A DNA stretch of 54,382 nucleotides, from positions 1-54,382 of the forward strand of contig NZ_JABUOU010000013.1 in the NCBI RefSeq assembly GCF_013344475.1, in the 5' to 3' direction. The notes beneath the pieces were generated by a model. The model saw only the letters and a program-made list of their open reading frames with translations, was not told the DNA's origin and did not search any database. A program made the position numbers and the translations under genes. Each line of letters opens with the position of its first letter. The first letter of the stretch is position 1. Shown in pieces: positions 44,239 to 52,273 of the stretch. This DNA is from Martelella limonii. Lineage in GTDB: Bacteria; Pseudomonadota; Alphaproteobacteria; Rhizobiales; Rhizobiaceae.

Positions 44239-45696
44239 CTATCGTACATTGCCGATGTTCACGAACTTGACCTCCAGGTAGTCGTCGACGCCAAACTTGG
44301 AGCCTTCCCGCCCCAGGCCGGATTGTTTGAAACCGCCAAACGGGCCGAGTTCCGTGGACGTCGCGCCCTCGTTGATCCCGACGATGCCGCATTCCAATGC
44401 CTCTGCCATGCGCCAGGAGCGATTGAGATCGTTGGTGTAGACGTAGGAGGCGAGGCCATATTCCGTGGCGTTCGCCATGGCGATGACGTCATCTTCGTGC
44501 CCAAACCGGATCAGCGGCGCAAGCGGGCCGAAGGTTTCTTCATTCATCACTGCGCAATCGACCGTGACATTGGCTAGCACGGTCGGCTTGAAGTACGTTC
44601 CGCCCAATTCATGGAGCCCGCCGCCGGTCAGAACGGTTGCTCCTTTTTTCAAGGCATCGTCGATATGTTCGCGCACCTTGTCGACTGCCGCCGCGTCGAT
44701 CAGCGGGCCGATCTCGCTGCCCTCCGCAAATGTCGGCCCAACCCGCAGCTCCGCCACCGCCTTGCTGAGCATGGCCGCGAATGTATCGTAGATCGCATCG
44801 TGAACGAAGATCCGGTTCGCGCAGACGCAGGTCTGTCCCGCATTGCGGAACTTCGAGGCCATCACGCCCTGCACGGCGTCATCGAGGTTCGCGTCATCGA
44901 AGATGATGAAGGGCGCATTGCCGCCCAATTCCATCGAAACGTTCTTGACCGTCTGGGAGCATTTTGCGAGCAGCTGGCGTCCGACCTCTGTCGAACCGGT
45001 GAAGGACAGCTTTCGTACCAGGACGTTTTCCGTCAATTCATCACCGATCACCCGTGCCGATCCGGTCACAACATTCAAAACACCGGCGGGAATGCCCGCG
45101 CGCTGCCCTAGGTCGGCAAGTGCAAGCGCGGTATATGGGGTGGCGCTGGCAGGCTTGATAACCGCCGTGCAACCGGCGGCAAGCGCCGCGCCCGCCTTTC
45201 GGGTGATCATCGCCGCGGGAAAATTCCACGGCGTAATCAGCGCGACGACGCCGATCGGCTGCTTCAGCACCAGGAAACGGCGATTGACCGAATTGGACGG
45301 TATGACATCGCCGTAAAGCCGTCGTGCCTCCTCGGAAAACCAGCGTATGAAGCTGGCGGCATAGTTGATCTCGCCGATGCCTTCCGCCCAGGGCTTCCCC
45401 TGTTCGGCGGACAGTATGCGGCCCAGATCCCGGGCATTCTCAAGGATCAGTTCGTACCAGGCCCGCAGCAACTCGGCACGGTCCTGGGCTGTTGTGCGCG
45501 ACCATGTCGAAAAGCGATCATGGGCCGCTGCAACCGCGCCGGCGACTTCCGTGCGGTCAAGCATCGGAACACTGCCGAGCCGAGCCTGCGTCTCGGGTGT
45601 CGTCACGTCGAGCACCTTGCCGGTAGACGCCGTCGACCAAACGCCCCCGATCAGGCATGCCTCGTGAAATAGCGAACTGTCGTCCAGACCTATCAT
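44239..45696 (-). CDS. gabD: NAD(P)-dependent succinate-semialdehyde dehydrogenase family aldehyde dehydrogenase
   Basis: A 485-residue aldehyde dehydrogenase of GabD type and length. Catalytic residues are Cys290 (NAGQTCVCANR), Glu256 (MELGGNAP), Asn158 (PWNFP) and cofactor-binding Lys181. Cys290 and Cys292 form a CxC pair like the redox-switch cysteines described for human SSADH. It is preceded by the cupin gene (gap 69 bases) and followed by the dehydrogenase gene in one operon. No GABA transaminase is nearby, so it probably oxidises the semialdehyde produced by this catabolic cluster rather than GABA-derived aldehyde. The exact substrate is open. Confidence 0.9.
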   Translation of the reverse strand: MIGLDDSSLFHEACLIGGVWSTASTGKVLDVTTPETQARLGSVPMLDRTEVAGAVAAAHDRFSTWSRTTAQDRAELLRAWYELILENARDLGRILSAEQGKPWAEGIGEINYAASFIRWFSEEARRLYGDVIPSNSVNRRFLVLKQPIGVVALITPWNFPAAMITRKAGAALAAGCTAVIKPASATPYTALALADLGQRAGIPAGVLNVVTGSARVIGDELTENVLVRKLSFTGSTEVGRQLLAKCSQTVKNVSMELGGNAPFIIFDDANLDDAVQGVMASKFRNAGQTCVCANRIFVHDAIYDTFAAMLSKAVAELRVGPTFAEGSEIGPLIDAAAVDKVREHIDDALKKGATVLTGGGLHELGGTYFKPTVLANVTVDCAVMNEETFGPLAPLIRFGHEDDVIAMANATEYGLASYVYTNDLNRSWRMAEALECGIVGINEGATSTELGPFGGFKQSGLGREGSKFGVDDYLEVKFVNIGNVR

Positions 45697-45765
45697 TGTT
45701 GAACTCCGCTATACGGCCCCTGCTGCAGGCACCTGTCGGCAATTTGAGAATGCGGCTGCAGCGCC

Positions 45766-46695
45766 TCAGGCGGGCTTTTGCCAGCTCATCAGCGTTCCGC
45801 CCGTCTTGATTTCACCGGCGTTTGACACATCCGGCAACGGGTAATCGTCTTCATTGAGGCAGAAGCCCTTCTTTGACGCAAAGTCGAGCCTTGGCGGGCA
45901 GAAGATGTCGTAAAGCGAGGACTCAGGACCGTCCGGACCGATATCTTCACTCGTATGTATGGCGCGCGCGGGGATGATCACCACCGATGGCGTCGGGGTA
46001 TGGGAATGATCGTCGGGCCACCAGTCTTCCGCGACCGAACCCCAATTGTATCGGATATGATGGACCCACGTACCGCTGAGGCAGAGCGAAGCCTGCTCGA
46101 AATCGTCATGCCAGTGAGGACTGAGATTGGTATCCCCGCGACGGGTGTGGAAATGCACGAGAATATTGACGAGCATGTTGGTCGACCGGAAGGCACGCGG
46201 CTGGATGCGAGGGCCGTTCGGATCGGCATGCCGGGACAGCGGATAATGCCGCAGCCTGTAGCCACCACGGGGCTCAGGCCAGAGATCAGGCTCTGCAAGT
46301 TCGGGCGCTCCGTCTGAATAGGCATCCGCGTTGGAGGCCAGCTCCATGATATCGCTGGACTTTTTCGGCATGATCCTGACAAGTATGCCCGGTGTCTGCA
46401 CCATAATTCTGCTCGGCCCCGGCGGAATGATCGTGAGCGAATCTGCGTCCGCCTCGATGGACTCACCGCCCGCCTCAACTGTGGCCGTTGCGCCCAAGGG
46501 CGGCAGGATCATCATATGCTCTTCGGGATCATCCACACGAAGGATCGACGCCCCGGCTTCGACTTGCGAGTAGCAGACTGCGAAATTCCCGCCACGCGTC
46601 ACCCAGGTCTTTTCCTTGCCGTCAGATGATGTGAACTGCGGTTCCTGGTCATGAAAAACCGATCTGGAAACCTTGCGGAGCGATCGTTCGCTCAT
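45766..46695 (-). CDS. Cupin-fold protein (probable bicupin), unknown function
   Basis: A 309-residue cytoplasmic protein. The C-terminal half carries a metal-type cupin motif: H194, H196 and E200 in SPHWHDDFEQ, and a later His247 in ARAIHTS. The N-terminal half (about residues 40-110) has a second cupin-like beta pattern without obvious metal ligands. It is the first gene of the operon with the semialdehyde dehydrogenase and dehydrogenase and diverges from the IclR gene. A strong AGGAGAG site precedes the ATG. It could be a metal-dependent isomerase or dioxygenase-type enzyme, or a sensor; I cannot choose. Confidence 0.78.
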   Translation of the reverse strand: MSERSLRKVSRSVFHDQEPQFTSSDGKEKTWVTRGGNFAVCYSQVEAGASILRVDDPEEHMMILPPLGATATVEAGGESIEADADSLTIIPPGPSRIMVQTPGILVRIMPKKSSDIMELASNADAYSDGAPELAEPDLWPEPRGGYRLRHYPLSRHADPNGPRIQPRAFRSTNMLVNILVHFHTRRGDTNLSPHWHDDFEQASLCLSGTWVHHIRYNWGSVAEDWWPDDHSHTPTPSVVIIPARAIHTSEDIGPDGPESSLYDIFCPPRLDFASKKGFCLNEDDYPLPDVSNAGEIKTGGTLMSWQKPA

Positions 46696-47004
46696 GAAAA
46701 CTCTCCTGCTGTCTGCTTTAGAGCCGAGGGGTGCTCCATTCGAAACTCGGCCGGATGATGTCGATCTTCAAATGCCGCCACCACCGCAAACGAATGCAGT
46801 TTCGATGCGTGAAATAGTCGAGCTTCTCCCGAGGTGCCGCGAGCGTTGCTATTGTAAAATTTGAACCGGCCGTCCGGAGGAAAGCCGGCCGTGGCCAGCC
46901 GGGCGCTAGGGTGTTATCCTGGGTGCCAGCTGATGGTCCTGCGCTGGGAGACGGGAGCCGGCGCATAAACCGGCAGGCGCGTCATTTTCTGGGAGGAAAA
47001 ACGA
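46696..47004. promoter_or_regulatory. Divergent control region between cupin operon and iclR-type gene
   Basis: About 310 bases separate the divergent starts at 46695 and 47005. A weak dyad TTTCGATGCGTGAAA (46800-46814) resembles the style of IclR sites but has only four-base arms. The stretch near 46860-46895 contains GC-rich complementary segments. No firm operator or promoter can be called. Confidence 0.35.
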
Positions 47005-47946
47005 ATGGATATTGCAGCGCAGGCGGATCGAGCCCTCTTGAAGCAAGGGCCTCGGTCAGATGAGGACAAGGCGCGATGCCGCACCAATTCCCGACGCGGA
47101 TTGACCGATCTGTCCCGATCATCCTATCCGCCCGTCGAGGCCGCCTGCCGTGTGCTGGACATCCTGAAGATCGTCAATGAAATGCGCATTGCGACGATCA
47201 ACGGGATTCACGAAATGTCGGGAATTCCGAAGTCGACGGTCGTCCGCATGCTGGAAACCCTCATGGCGCAAGGCTATGTGGCGCGCGACAACATGTGCGG
47301 CGGCTACCGCGTCACACACAATGTGCAATATCTCTCGTCAGGCTATGACCGGGTCAGCCGGGTCATCGAGATTGCCCGTCCATTTGCGATTGATCTCACC
47401 CGCAGGATCAACTGGCCCATCGGGCTCGGCGTTCCAGATGGTGACGCTATCGCAATCCAGTTCTGGACCGGAACCATCAGTCCCTGGGCGCACACGAACA
47501 CGGTTCTTGGCCTCAGGCCCGAATTCTATGATTCGGCAATGGGACGGGCCTATATGGCGCACTGCAACGAGGAGCAGCGGGAGAGCCGGATACAGCAGCT
47601 TCGCCGCGATCCGGAGCTCAATTTCACCGAGCAATCGGAACGTGCCTTCCGTGCCGTTCTCGACCGTATCCGTGCCGACGGCTATGCGATCAGGAACCCC
47701 AAGACGCCGCCATTCCGCACGCTTACGATCGGCATGCCCTTGCGGGACGGCAACGAAGTCGCCGCACTTGTGTCGCTCAGCATTTACCGTAGCTCGATCA
47801 AGTCGCAATTGCTGCAGGAAGAGGTGATCGTCCCCCTGAAAGCCATGATCGGCAAGATCGAGGCGGCCCTTGCCTTCATGGACTCCGAGACCTTCATGAA
47901 CCCGGAGGCCCTCGACACCCTTCATGAAACCGAACTTGGTTTCTAG
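47005..47946 (+). CDS. IclR-family transcriptional regulator
   Basis: A 313-residue regulator. A 40-residue basic, low-complexity N-terminus precedes the winged HTH (about residues 45-105, with the recognition helix in MSGIPKSTVVRMLETLMAQGYVARD). The C-terminal half is the IclR effector-binding domain (about 125-300). The ATG follows GGGAGG. It is divergent from the cupin/dehydrogenase operon, so it most likely controls that operon and perhaps the TRAP genes and the divergent gene pairs further right. The effector is probably the catabolised acid. Confidence 0.9.
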   Translation: MDIAAQADRALLKQGPRSDEDKARCRTNSRRGLTDLSRSSYPPVEAACRVLDILKIVNEMRIATINGIHEMSGIPKSTVVRMLETLMAQGYVARDNMCGGYRVTHNVQYLSSGYDRVSRVIEIARPFAIDLTRRINWPIGLGVPDGDAIAIQFWTGTISPWAHTNTVLGLRPEFYDSAMGRAYMAHCNEEQRESRIQQLRRDPELNFTEQSERAFRAVLDRIRADGYAIRNPKTPPFRTLTIGMPLRDGNEVAALVSLSIYRSSIKSQLLQEEVIVPLKAMIGKIEAALAFMDSETFMNPEALDTLHETELGF

Positions 47947-47973
47947 AATCTCGACGTCGGGGTTTATCGAATG

Positions 47974-48010
47974 AGAGCGCCATGCGTTCGGATGGGACAC
48001 ATGGCGCTCT
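47974..48010 (+). terminator. Factor-independent terminator of the iclR-type gene
   Basis: An 11-base perfect stem (AGAGCGCCATG/CATGGCGCTCT) with a 15-base loop begins 28 bases after the iclR stop and is followed by TTGATTT. The SnoaL-like gene ends convergently at 48089. Confidence 0.6.
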
Positions 48011-48088
48011 TGATTTATCCGTATCAGAAGGACAGTCCTTCATCGCAATCCGAGAACCCCCGCCGCAGGCACAGGGGCTCGTCGAGCC

Positions 48089-48550
48089 TCACGCGTCGTC
48101 GAGGTTCGGATTGGTGGCGGGGGTTCCACCTTCAAACCAGTTCTCGAACAGACGGCTTTCCACGAGCCAGCCATCGTCGCCGTCGCGCACCATCTTGTCG
48201 GTCATGTAGGCAATCTGGATTGGCGGATGGGTTGGAAGCACCGGCTTTCCGTCTGCTGCGTAGAGCATCAGGAACCAGTGGCACGTCACGCGGTCCGCAC
48301 TCTCGGGCAAGGCCTGAAAGTTCGTCACCGAATGGACCACGGTGCGGGCGCCCCTGTCTTCGCGCCATTTGTAAAAGGCGCGTATTTTCTCACGCCCTCG
48401 GTAGCTCGCGGCCGGGCCGATAAACGCGCCGTCCTTCGTGAAATAATCCGGCGCGTTCCGTCCCCAATTCGTGTCCACATCATGCCAATAGTCTACGACC
48501 AGAGCATACAGCTCCTGCGTCAGTAAAAGCCGATCGCTCGAGATCTTCAT
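48089..48550 (-). CDS. SnoaL/NTF2-like protein
   Basis: A 153-residue cytoplasmic protein with the cone-shaped NTF2-like fold: an N-terminal helix pair, DYFTKDGAFIGPAASYRGREKIRAFYKWRED, then strands with RVTCHWFLMLYAADG and a final DDGWLVESRLFENWFEG. This family includes small dehydratases, isomerases and polyketide cyclases as well as non-enzymatic binders. It diverges from the lactonase-like gene, sharing the control region with the nested palindromes. Specific function unknown. Confidence 0.82.
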   Translation of the reverse strand: MKISSDRLLLTQELYALVVDYWHDVDTNWGRNAPDYFTKDGAFIGPAASYRGREKIRAFYKWREDRGARTVVHSVTNFQALPESADRVTCHWFLMLYAADGKPVLPTHPPIQIAYMTDKMVRDGDDGWLVESRLFENWFEGGTPATNPNLDDA

Positions 48551-48620
48551 CCAGGATTCTCTCTGTTTGAATGATTGGTAATGCCGCCATAGGCTAGCGT
48601 GCGGGGACGTGGAAGGCGAT

Positions 48621-48696
48621 GATTTTCACACGCCAATCGGCTCTTGAATTCAATGATTTCATTGAGAGAAATCATTGAATTTTCGATGTGAAAATC
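48621..48696. promoter_or_regulatory. Nested palindromic control element between SnoaL-like and lactonase-like genes
   Basis: Three overlapping symmetries lie in 76 bases. Outer arms GATTTTCACA (48621-48630) and TGTGAAAATC (48687-48696) are perfect inverted repeats. Inside, AATTCAATGATTTC (48647-48660) and GAAATCATTGAATT (48668-48681) form a 14-base perfect inverted repeat with a seven-base spacer. The left arm with its spacer also forms a dyad TCAATGA-TT-TCATTGA (48650-48665), and the heptamer TCATTGA recurs directly at 48659 and 48672. The element sits between divergent starts (48550 and 48762) and probably binds a dimeric or tetrameric regulator. Confidence 0.75.
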
Positions 48697-48761
48697 AAAA
48701 GATTGCCTGTCCTCATCGCTGGCGCTGATTTAGCCTTGTCGAGTCTGAAGGGAGCTTTTGG

Positions 48762-49565
48762 ATGTCAGAGATACGTGCGCCACTTGTCGATGCGCATTTT
48801 CACACCTGGAGGATCGGTCATCCGCTGACGGGCTCAGCCTGGCATGCCCCGCCGACTGATGCGCCGATCGACCGGTTCCTTTCGCTCATGGACAAGCACA
48901 ACGTGATTTTCGGCGTCGTGGCGGCGGCGTCGATTTTCGGCGAGTACAACGATTATGTCAGGTCGGCGATCAGGGCGCACAAGCGATTGCGGGCAACGGC
49001 GGTCCTGTCGCCGAACACGGACATCCGGCAGATGGAGCAGATGAAAGCCGAGGGCTTTGTCGGCGTGCGGCTGATGTGGGCCTTCAACGACACCAATCCT
49101 GATCTCGACAGCGCCGAATACCGCCTGTTCCTGCGCCGGATCGCGGACCTCGACTGGCACATTCACCTCGTCGCCAAGCCGGACAGCTTCGTTCCTGCGA
49201 TCAGGGCTGTCGAGAAGGCAGGCGTGCGGCTGGTCATCGACCATATGGGCGACCTGAAAACGCGCGATCAGCTGGAAGGGCCGGCTTTCCGCGAAATCCT
49301 CGCCGCCGTCGACCGTGGCAACACCTGGGTCAAGGTATCCTGCAGGTTCCGCTTCGAGGGGCCGTCCGAGGCTGACCCCTTCGCTGAAAAGCTGCTCGAG
49401 GTTGCCGGCGGAGACCGCCTGCTTTGGGGAAGTGACTGGCCGTTTGCAGCCTTCGAACATCAGATGACCTACGAACAGGCGCTCGCAGATTACTACCACA
49501 TCGTGCCGGATCCGGAGATGCGCCGGCGTATCGATGAAACGGCGCTGCGCTTCTATTTCACCTGA
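48762..49565 (+). CDS. Amidohydrolase-2 family lactonase-like enzyme (TIM barrel)
   Basis: A 267-residue cytoplasmic enzyme of the branch that includes 2-pyrone-4,6-dicarboxylate lactonase and L-fuconolactonase. It has the DAHFHTW motif (H12, H14), the DWHIHLVAKP strand, the conserved VIDHMG histidine and the final LLWGSDWPF aspartate. The ATG follows GGGAG. It is divergent from the SnoaL-like gene and convergent with the aldolase gene six bases downstream. Lactone or enol-lactone hydrolysis in the catabolic pathway is likely; substrate unknown. Confidence 0.87.
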   Translation: MSEIRAPLVDAHFHTWRIGHPLTGSAWHAPPTDAPIDRFLSLMDKHNVIFGVVAAASIFGEYNDYVRSAIRAHKRLRATAVLSPNTDIRQMEQMKAEGFVGVRLMWAFNDTNPDLDSAEYRLFLRRIADLDWHIHLVAKPDSFVPAIRAVEKAGVRLVIDHMGDLKTRDQLEGPAFREILAAVDRGNTWVKVSCRFRFEGPSEADPFAEKLLEVAGGDRLLWGSDWPFAAFEHQMTYEQALADYYHIVPDPEMRRRIDETALRFYFT

Positions 49566-49570
49566 TGCAA

Positions 49571-50353
49571 TCAGCCGATAGGCGGGCTGAACTCCTTCAG
49601 GGCCGCGATCGCCGCGGTCCTCAAGAAACCATGGTCGCTTTGGGTCAGGAAACAGCTTGCTCCGCGCCCCGCCATGTTTTCGGCGTCCTGCCTGTCCGCG
49701 CACAGCATGATGATCGGCAGGCCGACCTTTCTGGCCGCCTGCATGATCGGGTCAACGATGTTCATCGTCTCGTCCGACGACATCGATGACGCGCCGATGG
49801 CCGCAGTCAGATCCCCGCGCCCGATGAAGATGGCGTCAAGCCCTTCGACTTGCACGATCCGGTCGATATGGTCGAGGGCATCGATGTCTTCGATCATCGC
49901 GACGACAGCTATTTCGTCATCCTGCTGGCGCTTGTGATCTTCAAACGATACGCTCCCAAAGGCGCCGGCGCGTGTGGTGTTGGCAAAGCCGCGCTTGCCG
50001 GACGCGTATCGACATGCCGCTACTACTGCCTCTGCGGTCGCCACATCGGCGACGTGCGGCACCAGAACACCGGAAGCGCCGCAATCAAGAACGGTCAGGA
50101 TAGCGTCCGGCCGGGCGGATGGCACGCGCACGATGCCGGCGATGTTCGACGCGCGGGCGGCGAGGATCATCATGTCGAGGTGTGAGGCGGTGAGCGGCGC
50201 ATGTTCCTGATCGAATACGACGAAATCGAAGCCAATCGACCCGAGCATTTCCGTCGCATGTGTCGTGGGCGTCTTTATGAACGTGCCGAGCATGTGTTCA
50301 TGCGCGACAAGGCGCCTGCGAAAATCATGAAAGGAAGGGCGTTGGCCGGCCAT
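49571..50353 (-). CDS. HpcH/HpaI-family class II aldolase
   Basis: A 260-residue metal-dependent aldolase of the family that cleaves 4-hydroxy-2-oxo acids to pyruvate (or a close analogue) and an aldehyde. Visible active-site elements are FDQEHAPL with the base-type His51, Arg76 in IVRVPS, the metal ligand Glu155 in AMIEDIDAL, and Asp181 in GRGDL. The aldehyde product would suit the semialdehyde dehydrogenase in the cluster. Immediately upstream is a 7+7 dyad (50367-50386) that partly overlaps the ribosome-site region. It is convergent with the lactonase-like gene and divergent from the BKACE gene. Confidence 0.9.
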   Translation of the reverse strand: MAGQRPSFHDFRRRLVAHEHMLGTFIKTPTTHATEMLGSIGFDFVVFDQEHAPLTASHLDMMILAARASNIAGIVRVPSARPDAILTVLDCGASGVLVPHVADVATAEAVVAACRYASGKRGFANTTRAGAFGSVSFEDHKRQQDDEIAVVAMIEDIDALDHIDRIVQVEGLDAIFIGRGDLTAAIGASSMSSDETMNIVDPIMQAARKVGLPIIMLCADRQDAENMAGRGASCFLTQSDHGFLRTAAIAALKEFSPPIG

Positions 50354-50366
50354 GGCGCGATTCTCC

Positions 50367-50386
50367 TATTCTCGTCCATGAGAATA
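50367..50386 (-). promoter_or_regulatory. Dyad operator candidate upstream of the aldolase gene
   Basis: TATTCTC and GAGAATA form a perfect 7-base inverted repeat with a six-base spacer. It starts 14 bases before the aldolase ATG, so a bound protein could block transcription or ribosome access. It does not share its sequence with the 48621-48696 element. Confidence 0.5.
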
Positions 50387-50512
50387 CCTAGGCCAAACCG
50401 CCATCGCTGCATCGCGCCCGTTGGCACAATTTCTCCTGCCGAAATAGGTTCGATTGGCTTCAGCCGGCATCGAACGGTGCTGTTAAATAGCCGGGCATAA
50501 CGGAGGACGTTC

Positions 50513-51451
50513 ATGGCCAAGGAAAACGAAAAAATCATCATCACCTGTGCGATCACGGGCGGAATTCACACCCCGACGATGTCAGATGCGCTTCCCTGCA
50601 CGCCTGACGAGATTGCCGAACAATCCATAGCAGCGGCCGAGGCCGGAGCCTCCATCCTGCATCTGCATGCCCGCGTTCCCGAAACGGGCCAGCCGTCGCC
50701 AGATCCGGCGATTTTCAAACAATTCCTGGGCCGCATCAAGCAGTCGACGGACGCAGTCATCAATATCACAACCGGCGGCGGCATGAAGATGACGCTCGAG
50801 GAGCGCCTTGCCGCGCCTTTGGATGCGAGCCCGGAAATGTGTTCCTTGAACATGGGTTCCATAAACTTCGGAATTTTCGGGATGGCGGACCGCTACAAGT
50901 CATGGAAGCATTCCTGGGAGGAGCCCTATCTTCGCCAGACCACGGACTATATCTTCCGGAATACGTTTCTCGATATCGAACGTGTCATCAAGGAACTCGG
51001 CGAAACCCACGGCACCCGCTTCGAACATGAGTGCTACGATGTCGGCCACCTTTACAATCTCGCTCATTTCGTGGATCGGGGACTGATCAAGCCCCCGTTT
51101 TTCCTGCAGTTGATCTTCGGGATCCTGGGCGGCATCGGAGCAGACATGCGCAATCTGATGTTCATGAAGGAAACGGCCGATCGGCTGTTTGGTGATGATT
51201 ACCGTTGGTCGGTGCTGGCCGCCGGTCGTCACCAGATGCCCTTCGGCGTACAGGCGGCTTCGCTCGGCGGAAACATCCGCGTCGGCCTGGAAGACAGCCT
51301 GTACATCAGCCGTGGACGTCTCGCCAAGAGCAATGCGGAACAGGTCCTGAAAATCCGCCGCCTGATCGAGGAACTGGGGCACGAAGTCGCCACGCCGGCC
51401 GAGACGCGCACGATACTCCACCTGAAAGGTGGAGATCAGGTAGCATTCTGA
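50513..51451 (+). CDS. BKACE-family enzyme (beta-keto acid cleavage, DUF849)
   Basis: A 312-residue Zn-dependent enzyme of the family founded by 3-keto-5-aminohexanoate cleavage enzyme. These condense a beta-keto acid with acetyl-CoA, releasing acetoacetate and a new acyl-CoA. The zinc motif HLHAR (H50, H52) after AAEAGASI is exact, and NITTGGG and LNMGSINFG follow as in the family. BKACE members are functionally diverse and often linked to unusual catabolic clusters. A GGAGG site precedes the ATG. The SDR gene follows after 19 bases and the FAD oxidase after that, likely one operon. Confidence 0.92.
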   Translation: MAKENEKIIITCAITGGIHTPTMSDALPCTPDEIAEQSIAAAEAGASILHLHARVPETGQPSPDPAIFKQFLGRIKQSTDAVINITTGGGMKMTLEERLAAPLDASPEMCSLNMGSINFGIFGMADRYKSWKHSWEEPYLRQTTDYIFRNTFLDIERVIKELGETHGTRFEHECYDVGHLYNLAHFVDRGLIKPPFFLQLIFGILGGIGADMRNLMFMKETADRLFGDDYRWSVLAAGRHQMPFGVQAASLGGNIRVGLEDSLYISRGRLAKSNAEQVLKIRRLIEELGHEVATPAETRTILHLKGGDQVAF

Positions 51452-51470
51452 TGAAGCTGAGGAATACGAG

Positions 51471-52235
51471 ATGAAAATGTTCGACCTGACAGGAAAAGTC
51501 GCGGTTGTCACGGGTGGCAATGGCGGGATTGGCCTCGGCATGGCCCATGGACTGGCCCGGGCCGGCGCAGATATCGTAATCGCCGCCCGCAACCCGGACA
51601 AGAACGCCGCGGCTCTGGAGCAGCTTCGTGGAGAAGGCATTCGCGCCGAAGCCATCGCGACCGATATCCGCGATCCGCAGGCCTGCCGCGCGCTGATCGA
51701 AAACACGGTGGAAACGCTCGGACGGGTCGACATTCTCGTCAACAACTCCGGCATCAATCACCTGAAACTGCCGCAGGATTTCTCGCTCGAGGAGTTTCGC
51801 GACGTCATTGATACCAACCTGACGGCCGCGTTCCTGCTGAGCCAGGCCGTTTACCCGCATTTCCTGAGCCAAGGCGGCGGCAAGATCATCAATGTCGCCT
51901 CCATTGCAGCGAACCAGGCCGGGCCCGTCGGCGTTGCCTATTCGCCGTCGAAGGCTGGTCTCGTTCAAATGACCAAGGTGCTGGCGGTCGCCTGGGCCAA
52001 AGACAACATTCAGGTCAATGCCATCTTGCCGGGTTGGATAGAAACGCCGCTGTCGATCAGGTCGAGAGCGGAAATTACCGGACTTCACGAGGCCGTTGTC
52101 GCCCGGACGCCTGCGGGACGATGGGGGTCCGCCGAAGACTTTGCCGGGGCGGCAGTGTATTTCGCGAGCGCCGCCGCCAATTTCGCCAACGGATCGACCC
52201 TTGTGATCGACGGGGGCTACTCCTCAAAAATCTGA
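51471..52235 (+). CDS. Short-chain dehydrogenase/reductase (classical SDR)
   Basis: A 254-residue NAD(P)-dependent oxidoreductase. It has the glycine motif TGGNGGIG (residues 14-21), NNSG at 91-94, catalytic Ser144, Tyr157 and Lys161 (YSPSK), and a C-terminal NGSTLVIDGG. It belongs to the KduD/FabG-like sugar-acid or hydroxyacid branch. In this operon it could oxidise a hydroxyacid to the beta-keto acid that the BKACE enzyme cleaves (inference). Start at 51471 with an in-frame ATG two codons later. Confidence 0.92.
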   Translation: MKMFDLTGKVAVVTGGNGGIGLGMAHGLARAGADIVIAARNPDKNAAALEQLRGEGIRAEAIATDIRDPQACRALIENTVETLGRVDILVNNSGINHLKLPQDFSLEEFRDVIDTNLTAAFLLSQAVYPHFLSQGGGKIINVASIAANQAGPVGVAYSPSKAGLVQMTKVLAVAWAKDNIQVNAILPGWIETPLSIRSRAEITGLHEAVVARTPAGRWGSAEDFAGAAVYFASAAANFANGSTLVIDGGYSSKI

Positions 52236-52273
52236 GGCATATTCGTGCCAACCCGACAGCAGGAAGCGTGCCC

